A stretch of 32,231 nt of DNA. Origin: Paramecium octaurelia (Eukaryota; Ciliophora; Oligohymenophorea; Peniculida; Parameciidae). Of this stretch, positions 24,561-32,231 are shown piece after piece; position 1 is the stretch's first letter; the number at the start of each line of letters is the position of its first letter. A model generated the notes under the pieces. It saw only the letters and a program-made list of their open reading frames with translations, ran no database searches and was not told where the DNA came from. Position numbers and translations under genes: made by a program. Location of the stretch: NCBI GenBank assembly GCA_905182995.1, contig CAJJDP010000001.1, positions 887,973 through 920,203 of the forward strand, written 5' to 3'.

Positions 24561-26720
24561 TGGTTCTCAATATATTTTAAAAGGAGTAGTGAGTATAATT
24601 TAAACTGCAATCTATTGATTTTTGTCCTTCTAAAAGTTGTTCATCATTTATTTGAATTGTTTTTGTTCCTCCAATAAGTTGTAGTATTATCTTTTCCATG
24701 ATATTTTGAAGTAATTTTGTTGTAAATTTTCAACTTGTCCACTTTGAGGGCCTTCTTGACTCTTGCATTAGCTATGAATCATATTAATTATTAGATTATA
24801 AATTTAGAGATCATGAACACCTAACGTATGGGAGCAGAAATGATCATAACAAATAAAGTAATTTCATCTAGCTCCTTTCCATTTACCTGTTGATATTGAA
24901 ATTTTTCTTGTTAAGCATGTTGCAATTGGTGCTCTTAATTTACTAGAGTATATAGAAAATTAATTATTTTAATTCCACTCTCTAAATTCACTTCATTTAA
25001 TAATTATGTTCCTGGATGTGCCAAATAGAGCGTTTTTGAGCTAGCAATTATATTTGATTTGGTTGTAAGTATGATAGCTAAACATGTTTTTGTTTCAAAT
25101 CCTTCTTTATGATGATTTGAAAGGCAAGTATCATTGGTTAATTTATTCATCTTTATTGAAATTAGTTAACAGAATAATAATAGCAATGAATTTATAGATT
25201 TTCCCTAAAGACCATAACAACAAATGGTGAAGTGTAGTAAATTTTAACTGCATTACATAATTCTGGCTAACCTCTTTATACTTTTGTTTTTGATGGAAAT
25301 TAAAATGATTGTCGATCCATTTAACTCTATGGCAATATAAAAACCTTTAACCATTAATTAACGTTTGTAAATAATCTTTGAAATTAGTTTATAAACTAAA
25401 TGTGAACTAATATTACAAAATATTTTTACTTGTAAATAATTGTTTGAATTAGTAAAAGAAATTTTACAGACGCGAGAAATATTTACAGTGTAACAATCAA
25501 ATTCTTGTGATATTTTTGCTTGCGTAATCAGTGGATGTGTAGAAAATTCCTCGGTTGTTTAGCCATATGGAGTTTATTTACATCCTAGATTTGTTTAAAA
25601 CCCATAAATAACTTTTGAACTTCAGCCACTCATCTTACTTGTTGTTAGTACTATTATGTTGCTAATTCTACTAATAACCATTTTTTTATAATGTTTAGTT
25701 AAATTGCAAAAGTTTAGGTGAAGTAACATAAGTGGTTTTCTACAAAATAAGATTTTGATTTGTAGGTGGTTTATTTCTTTTTATATCAGCTTTTTCAAAT
25801 ATTTCAGATTGTGAATATTGCTATATAATATATCCCATATTGTCATGAAATGGACTTTCAATAACGAATGTTAACAAAGTTCTTGCTAAAGTTTCTTACA
25901 TAAAAATGACTCATGTACGATTCATTTAGTGGGTGTTGATTTTGCTTTATAAATATTTCGTTTAAAGAACTGTAATTCATTAAATCATCTTATACATCCT
26001 GCTTGTTGTTTCTTACATTATGATTGAACTAAAAAGTGGATCCATCCTTGTAGTATCTGCTACTTTCTAATGATAAACTAGATAGGAATAATGTTAAAAA
26101 TGTTGTTGTTGAGGTTAATTAAATTTATTACTCCTCCTTATGCATACAAGATCATTCATCAACTTGACAGTCACTATGCTATCACCATATTTTTGTTCAA
26201 CCAGATTTCATTTATGCCACTTTAATATCCCCTATTAATGGCAAAACCCTATGCTGGCAGATTATTTTTTGTATGTTTTATTAGTGCTTTTTATGTCAAG
26301 GTACTAACAGGACTGAATCAATATCTTAATTCAGTTTGTTGCAACTATTGTTGAATCTCCATTGCATTTTACGATCTAAGGAGTAAAATGATGCAAAATT
26401 TGTTTGTTTTTTTTGATTCTATTGCATGGTGAATATATTGTATTTTTTTATAGTTTTATTGACAATGGAAGTACAATATTAAATAGTCTGTTGGAACAAT
26501 TTCGAATGAACTTTGTGAAGTTGGTTTTAATCTTCAGCCTTGTTGAGTTTACCTCCACATTCAAATCAATGCTTGACATGTCTCTATTTAACTGCCTAAA
26601 TACATTTAAGTTGGTATGGTTGTTCTAAAATCATTACTTTGCATTTAGAGATTTGAGCAGGATGCAATTATTTATCACTACTCAATAATTTCAGTTCTAG
26701 TGATATAATCCAATCAGAAG
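24561..26720 (-). pseudogene. Possible decayed minus-strand gene, unidentified
   Basis: Successive minus-strand frames give long protein-like stretches with shifts between them. One of 281 codons is free of TGA (25621-24779) and contains LYLAHPGTQLLNEVNLESG. Another at about 25930-25500 contains ARTLLTFVIESPFHDNMGY. A third near 26560-26300 contains ECGGKLNKAEDQNQLHK. No single frame spans the region and no known motif is visible. I counted about ten off-frame stop triplets against the 281-codon frame, which is not enough to exclude chance. It could be a degraded large gene. Confidence 0.25.
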
Positions 26721-28554
26721 TGGAGACTACATGCAACCTGAATTTTTGTAATGTTACGCCTCTTGTTACAAGTCAACTTGCACATCCTATATTCATGAAT
26801 CTTTTTGTCACTTGCAAAATAGCAAGCATTTTTATTTATAAAAACGATTTGAAATTCAAAAGTATAAACTAAGGACTGTATGGTGCATATAAATTATAAC
26901 AAATAGATTATGTCATCAATAAAATTGAATGTTAATTGATTCATTTTGGATTTTCTGATAAGGAAGAAAAAAGGGGATAATGGGAACTAGCTTTTAGAGA
27001 AGATGAAGAAGAATCTAAAAATTGTATAAAAATAAATTAATAGTAGTTGATAAACAAATAGTAGCAAATAAATATATTTCAAAGAAATAGTGAAAATATA
27101 AGAATGTAATTGATTGCACTAATGCACATTTTGAAAATTTACATTTACATTAGTTATAATGTTTTTATAGAATAACATTTTCATTATTTTTACAAGTTAA
27201 TTAAAATTTAAGAGTACAATTTAACTTTTATTCGGCAAGTCAAGCTATGTTGTAATTTCTGTTAATCCAGAAAATTTTCAGCTCTCTAGTGTGTCTATGA
27301 AATTCGACTGCTAGTCCAATCTCATAACCCTTGAGATAACTTAACAATGTTTTACTCTTAATACAATACAAAAACATTAAATATTATTATGAGTCAATAT
27401 AACCCAAATGCAAAGAAGCTTAGCAGACCTTATCGACACAACAATCTTTGTTACCATATCTTTGTTGATATATTTATTAAAATTCCCACCTGTAATGTAC
27501 TCTAAATTGGTTTAAAGATTATGCCTATACAATATCTAGTAATGAATATGTGGTATGAGCATAACCTTTTTTCTCTATTCATTTAGCGATTTCAGAGAAT
27601 ATATAAAAATGGTTACATTATGCATTTCTTGCATATCTATATCAAGTAATCTATGTGTACACCTTAGGAAACAGAGCAATAAATGTTGCTCCTTCTTATT
27701 TTTAAATCATTGAATTTTATTATATTTCAATGTTACCAATTATTTTTTTAAGTTTGAGTTAGTGATTTTACCCCATAACCTACAATCTTGCAAAAGTAAA
27801 AAATTTATAGTGATTTTTTGATTTTACAATGAAGGGGTGCATCTGCAAAACAATGTCATATGCATACATTGAATACCTGCATGACTAATGCTCTGATTAC
27901 CTTGAGCTTCATATAATCTGAGTTGATAAAATACCAAGTTTGAGTAATTTAATTTTATGAAACATAAAATGGTGTCCCCCTAGCAACGTTACATATCCAT
28001 TATTTTTAGTTGGGAACACCAGTGATTTAAAGGATATTAAACTTAAAGAGCAAACAATATCTCTTATTCTTGATATATGATAATCTTCAAAAGCAAGATT
28101 TTGTTAATCTAAATAGATTTAAATTATTATAAAATAGATAAATTAATAAATAAATTCATTCAGAGAATGTTTATCATCTGAAATATATCTTAAATAGGGA
28201 TCTAAGCACTTTTCTGAATGAACAAACTCATTTCATTAGTAATAGGTTTGAATAGAATAAATTTAAGAGATAACTCAAATTAATGAAAATAATTAGTCTA
28301 AACCCTTAAATTGTAAATAGTTAAAATTAATTTATATGAAAATAATTATAAAATATTGTTGGAATCACATGAAAATTTTACTTCCTAATTTATTTTAATT
28401 GTTAAAATGAATCAATTATAGTAGAATAATTCAATTATTTTTTTGACAGCTAAATGGACTCAATTAAGGCTAAGTAATAAAAGCTTAATCATTTTCATTT
28501 TCTCCTTAGAAGTTGGGTTAGTGTTATTTGTTAAAAGTGACAATTGTCCTCTTA
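26721..28554. other. Gene-poor AT-rich stretch
   Basis: No gene supported. A plus-strand frame at about 26963-27330 is open in the ciliate code and has an acidic start (ELAFREDEEESKN), but it is short and unrecognised. No RNA gene, long repeat or CRISPR-like array seen. Confidence 0.4.
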
Positions 28555-28983
28555 TCATAGGCTAGATTTCCCAAATGCATTTCTCAATCTTTTTAGAGTC
28601 TCTCTAACTTTGCTCTAAGGAGTACATATTTTTGTCTTCTCTTGGCTATCTTTTTAATTAAAATAGAGCTTGTTTGCTAAGGCACTGCTCTTACATAAGG
28701 TTTACCTTGCAAAGTTTGCGAGTAACCTTTTGAGACTTCTTATAATAACATGATACACGGTAATTTGATACTATCTGTATTTCTTGTACTCGAGCATCGC
28801 CTCATATTAAGGGCACTGATGTGTAAGCCAATCTGGATTCAACTTTATCTTGACTCTTATCTGTCCTTTCCCTCTTTTCTTTCCATTCTTATTGGGCTAA
28901 CTTATTTTTGGTTAACTGACAATAGGGTACTATTCATACGCCAATAACCCCTTCCTATTTCTAAAGATCAATAACTATTCCAT
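28555..28983 (-). CDS. Small basic ORF, 142 residues, unknown
   Basis: Frame from ATG 28983-28981 (MEQLLIFRNRKG) to TGA 28557-28555. The product would be strongly basic, with a Lys/Arg/Gly cluster (NKNGKKRGKGQIRVKIK) and a basic C-terminus (RETLKRLRNAFGKS), the kind of composition seen in nucleic-acid-binding proteins. No family is recognised. Only about five stop triplets fall in the other minus frames, so chance is a real alternative. The opposite strand is also partly open. Confidence 0.25.
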
Positions 28984-29996
28984 TCATCGTGTTCATTTAT
29001 CTTTTTCATTTTCATTATATTTTCCCACTTATTTGTTGGATTAAAGTTCTTTCGAGTACAAAATAATCAGAGTTTATACTCTAAAATTGGAAACCATCTT
29101 AATTATTGAAAGTTCTATTCTTCTATTAATATATAGACTTATATATGCATACATTTAACATAAAGAATCACAAACTTTATCACTTAAGCCGGTCTTGGAA
29201 ATCTATTTATTTAAGATTAAGTGTTGCACAATTAGGCTTTCAAAGGAATGCTATTTTTCGGAGTATAAATTTGAATTCAAATAATTCTAACTTTTGCCTA
29301 TGAATAATTGATTAACTATTTTTGAAAATAAATATTATTATTATATTTTTATTGTGGTCATTGAAATATCATTATAAATTTGGGATTTATTAATATCTAC
29401 CATTTTGGGATATGGAGTTTTAGATTAGGAACTTAGAAAACAATTTTGTAGCATTTTTCTTAAATAGGAAGTCATATTTTTCTATCTTTAGCGATTGCTC
29501 GCTTGCTAAAAAACAACAAGGCTAACAGATGGAGTTGGTTTTATCTCCCTTTTTTTTCATCTTTCTTTTTGTGGATTATTAATTCTTGTTCTCAAAGCTC
29601 TATAAAATTTTCTAAGATCATAACTCTTCTCATTTAATCATGAAAAAATGACAGATTTTTCTTCAAAGTTTAACGTTCCTTTTGTCAATAATTTTAATAC
29701 ATAAAGTAATATGAATAGTTAAACACTTATTCTAAAATTTTATTTTGCAAAGGATGAGTTTTAAATGAAAAGCTTATACTTATTAATACTCTGTTTTGAT
29801 CAATATTTACATTAAACTGATATAGATATCATATTTATATATTTCGAGATGTAGAAAATAAAAAAATTTCTTTTTCGGTTAGAGAATTTATTAGAAGGTA
29901 TCAATATTATATTAATTTTCCAATTACAATTCTTACTAATTATGAGTCTAATATGTATTAAAATAGGAAATGAATGAATAATGAATATAGAATAAA
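28984..29996. other. Intergenic, nothing recognised
   Basis: AT-rich, with no supported gene or RNA. Short pyrimidine-rich runs occur near 29530-29570 but suggest no defined element. Confidence 0.45.
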
Positions 29997-30716
29997 TCAC
30001 TTGAGAACGGGAAGGCCAAATGGATAACGAACTTTATTTTCTGCTATGTCAATATTTTGCCCATAATGACAGCAACTCCTCGAATTGCTAAGCTTTTAAA
30101 TATTCGGGAGGACAAAACGCTAGTGTGAGTCTAAGTCTAGACTCCGCCCTTTCATATCCTTCTATGTCATCCTCGGGACGCCAGTACCTGCACTGAAGCT
30201 GGAGAATATGACCATATCGAGGCAGGATGTTACTAAGGATCTAAAGTCCTTTAATTAAATCTCTTTTCCCACATATTAAAATTATTATCTCTCTCTCTAT
30301 GTCAACCCAGGAACGTCAGTTATGACCACATCCAGGCGAGATAAATAACTTTTCTAATTGTCAGGAACAATTTTTATAGTTCCATCTATGTATCTCTTAC
30401 ATCCCCTATCCCTAAACTTTTTCTTTTTCAAGCCTTCAAGGTTCGAAACCCGTCTTGGGAAAGTAAAAAAAGTAAAATTTAACATAAATTACCAGAATTA
30501 AAAATTTAAATTTTACCGGGGTTAAATTTTTTCTTAATTGGGGAATTAATCAAATTTTGTATGATGACGGAGCATCACTTTTTTTAACTGGGACCAGCAT
30601 GTCTTTAGAATCTTATTCTCATTTTGGAGTTCCGAGGGGCCAGCTCTAAACCATGCAGTTCCTTCGGTTCTTGTGTAGATATTCCTGAAAGAGCCATCCT
30701 CATCGGAAATGGCCAT
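29997..30716 (-). CDS. Candidate ORF of 239 residues in a GC-richer patch, unknown
   Basis: Minus-strand frame from ATG 30716-30714 (MAISDEDGSFRNIYTRTEG) to TGA 29999-29997. The open frame begins just after a TGA at 30764-30762. About 15 TCA triplets (TGA on the minus strand) lie inside on the plus strand and none is in this frame, which argues for coding. The product contains AWFRAGPSELQNE, then a Gln/Phe-rich AT-rich part (about 30560-30440), then RGCKRYIDGTIKIVP and two related segments, SRLDVVITDVPGLTQRE and CLDMVI...GVPRMTQKD. No known domain is recognised. Base composition is clearly richer in G+C than the neighbours, apart from the AT-rich middle, which hints at a different origin such as a mobile element. 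An upstream frame (about 30835-30740, HGSRKRTPSPLTPALVRQQG) might be an earlier exon or a shifted part. Confidence 0.4.
30162..30229. repeat. Imperfect direct repeat, copy 1
   Basis: Plus-strand CTATGTCATCCTCGGGACG, CCAGT, then after an insert ATGACCATATCGAGGCAGGAT. It matches copy 2 at 30298-30341 at both ends, with about 20 extra bases in the middle. In the candidate minus-strand ORF it encodes CLDMVI through MTQKD. Confidence 0.6.
30298..30341. repeat. Imperfect direct repeat, copy 2
   Basis: Plus-strand CTATGTCAACCCAGGAACG, TCAGT, then ATGACCACATCCAGGCGAGAT, aligned with copy 1 without the middle insert. In the same minus-strand frame it encodes RLDVVITDVPGLTQ. Keeping the frame between copies supports, but does not prove, that the DNA is coding. 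Confidence 0.6.
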
Positions 30717-30984
30717 CTTGCCTACTGTCTCGGTCAGGGTCAGGTATGAGTTCTTACATCTTCAATACCTTGTTATCTGACTAAAGCAGGTGTAAGAGGA
30801 GACGGAGTCCTTTTTCTACTACCATGAGTCTGTGGCAAAGAGTCATGGATTTTTCAGTGGCTACTGAGTGAACTTTTAAAAAGTTATTTTTATTTTAAAT
30901 AGGAAATATTTAATTTAATTTGTAATTAAAACAAAAAAATTATAAATTGAATTTGATATTGTATTTTTAATGACTTTATAATTA

Positions 30985-32231
30985 TCAATTACTGTTCTTT
31001 TATAATTGTTTCTCTAAAATTAAACTTCCTTTAGATTTAAATAATTATCGCAAATCATATCCACTTTTATCAACAAATTCCCCTTTCAAGATTAAGGTTC
31101 CAGCTGCTTCTAAATTAATATTTTAGGATATTTTTAGAATTGTAATAATTTAGGTAGCTAAATAATAATGATAAAAGAGTACCAATTTCTGTAATTACTT
31201 TATTATCATTTAATTTAGAAGATTAAAATTATGCTAGAATATCTCTGTAACGATAATCTAAAGATAAGATTTACTAGCCTGTCTTAACATCCCATAAACT
31301 GATAGACTTATCATATCTACCAGAAACTAATTTAGTATCATCAGAAGAGTAAAAAATTTAATTAACAAAATTTGAATGACAATCTAATTTGGCATTTTAT
31401 TATCCTGTCTTAACATTCCATAACCAGATAGAGTTATCTCCACTACCAGATGCTAATGTTGTACCATCAGGAGAGAATTTGACTGAATAAACATAATGCG
31501 TATGACCATGTAATTTGGCTTTTTATTGCTCTGCCTTAACATCCCATAAACGGATAGAGCTATCTGAACTACCAGATGCTAATGTAGTACCATCAGGAGA
31601 GAAATTGACGGAATAAACATAATTTGTATGTCCATCTAATTTCGCTTTTTATAATCCTGTCTTAACATCCCATAAACGGATAGACTTATCTGCACTACCA
31701 GATGCTAATGTAGTACCATTAGGAGAGAAATTGACTGACCATACAGTTCCAGAATGACCATCTAATTTAGCTTTTTATTATCCAGTCTTAACATTCCATA
31801 AATGGATAGTCTTATCTTCACTACCAGATGCTAATGTAGTACCATTAGGAGAAAAATTGACTGACTATACAGTTCCAGAATGACCATCTAATTTAGCTCC
31901 CTATTATCCTGTCTTAACATCCCATAAACGGATGGAGCCATCTCTGCTACCAGATGCTAATGTAGTACCATCAGGAGAGTAGCAAATTGAAATTACTGTA
32001 TCTGAATGACCAACTAATTCGGCTTTGTATTTTCCTGTCTTAACATCCCATAAACGAATGTAATTATCTACACTGCCAGATGCTAATGTAGTACCATCAG
32101 GAGAGAAATTGACTGACCATATAGATGATTTATGACAATCTAATTTGGTTTTTTATTATCCTGTCTTAACATCCCATAAACGGATAGAGTTATCTAGACT
32201 ACCAGATGCTAATGTATTACCATCAGGAGAG
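30985..32231 (-). CDS. WD40-repeat protein, C-terminal part (runs off the right edge)
   Basis: Coding sequence in two exons: 32231-31183 and 31157-30985, with TGA at 30987-30985. The window holds about 407 codons of the 3' end; the start lies beyond 32231. Exon 1 encodes eight WD40 units of exactly 42 residues, with the consensus [13 protein letters not shown], then [18 protein letters not shown]. The first seven (from the right edge) are near-identical; the last ([11 protein letters not shown]) is diverged. After the array come [11 protein letters not shown] and, past the intron, a tail ([19 protein letters not shown], then [16 protein letters not shown]) that I recognise from many Paramecium WD40 proteins. 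The product should fold as one or more beta-propellers and act as a binding scaffold; the partner is unknown. The near-identity of units at the DNA level suggests recent amplification or gene conversion. The N-terminus might hold an effector domain, which is not visible. Confidence 0.93.
31158..31182 (-). other. 25-nt spliceosomal intron
   Basis: On the coding strand it begins GTACTC and ends ATTTAG, 25 nt long. Removing it joins ...VITEI to [12 protein letters not shown] and restores the frame that leads to the conserved C-terminal tail; without removal the frame ends early. The length and the GTA...TAG ends are typical of Paramecium introns. It interrupts a codon after its first base. Confidence 0.9.
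31323..32231 (-). repeat. Tandem array of 126-bp WD40 units
   Basis: The marker GATGCTAATGTA on the plus strand recurs at 31449, 31575, 31701, 31827, 31953, 32079 and 32205, exactly 126 bp apart. A diverged unit lies at 31323. Variation is concentrated at a few sites, for example the residues flanking the conserved Asp (SLDNS, SVDNY, SRDGS, SEDKT, SADKS, SSDSS, SGDNS) and the GH-adjacent turn. The array continues past the edge. Confidence 0.95.

Noticed and set aside
30440..30450. GGTTCGAAACC, like the B box of a tRNA or SINE
   Set aside because: The flanking bases do not form a T-arm stem, no D-arm or acceptor stem can be drawn, and no A box lies at the right distance. The string is a near palindrome that can arise by chance.
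30560..30745. Plus-strand text DDGASLFLTG and ILIGNGHLAYCLGQG, like a copia-type protease region
   Set aside because: The two strings are in different frames, no zinc knuckle, integrase or reverse transcriptase follows, and the minus-strand frame over the same bases is open for longer.
31323..32231. CRISPR-like regular array
   Set aside because: The 126-bp period has no spacers. Each unit is a complete in-frame WD40 blade.

Overview
The window reads as DNA from a ciliate of the Paramecium type. Three WD40-repeat genes stay open over long distances only if TAA and TAG are read as glutamine and TGA is the sole stop. One of them carries a 25-nt GT...TAG intron, the size typical of Paramecium. 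The DNA is very AT-rich, so gene calls made with the standard code are almost all antisense shadows. One caution applies throughout: with a single, GC-containing stop codon and this base composition, open frames of 100-250 codons arise by chance. I therefore trust frames with recognisable motifs and give the others low confidence.

Layout. 1-855: no gene seen. 856-2499 (+): intact gene for a 547-residue protein with an N-terminal Cys/His motif, a coiled coil and C-terminal WD40 repeats. 2500-10475: a gene-poor stretch of about 8 kb with fragmentary frames that may be decayed genes. 10476-20876 (-): a very large gene of about 3,467 codons, with a long helical N-terminus, a NACHT-type P-loop NTPase (Walker A at residues 1299-1306), a short pentapeptide-like stretch, and about 1,490 residues of WD40 repeats. 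Its frame is broken by three one-base losses that together restore the original phase. 20927-21919 (+): an open frame of 330 codons of unknown function, starting only 50 bp from the large gene and diverging from it. 21920-29996: a second gene-poor stretch, containing an orphan fragment of a WD40 repeat unit at 22532-22590 that closely matches the units of the right-edge gene. 29997-30860: a patch richer in GC, with a 240-codon frame on the minus strand and an imperfect internal repeat. 30985-32231 (-): the 3' part of a third WD40 gene, with eight 126-bp repeat units (most of them near-identical), a 25-nt intron and a distinctive C-terminal tail. It runs off the right edge.

How the genes may work together. 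The NACHT plus WD40 architecture is that of STAND (signal-transduction ATPase) sensors: a nucleotide-switch domain coupled to a repeat propeller that senses ligands. Homogeneous 42-residue WD40 units, as in the right-edge gene, are a known mark of repeat arrays that are reshuffled and diversified, as in fungal HET-E/HNWD proteins. The window may thus be a small WD40/NLR-like neighbourhood with active repeat turnover. This is inference; no function has been shown. The long gene-poor stretches are unusual for a compact Paramecium somatic genome and may mean subtelomeric or germline-limited DNA.
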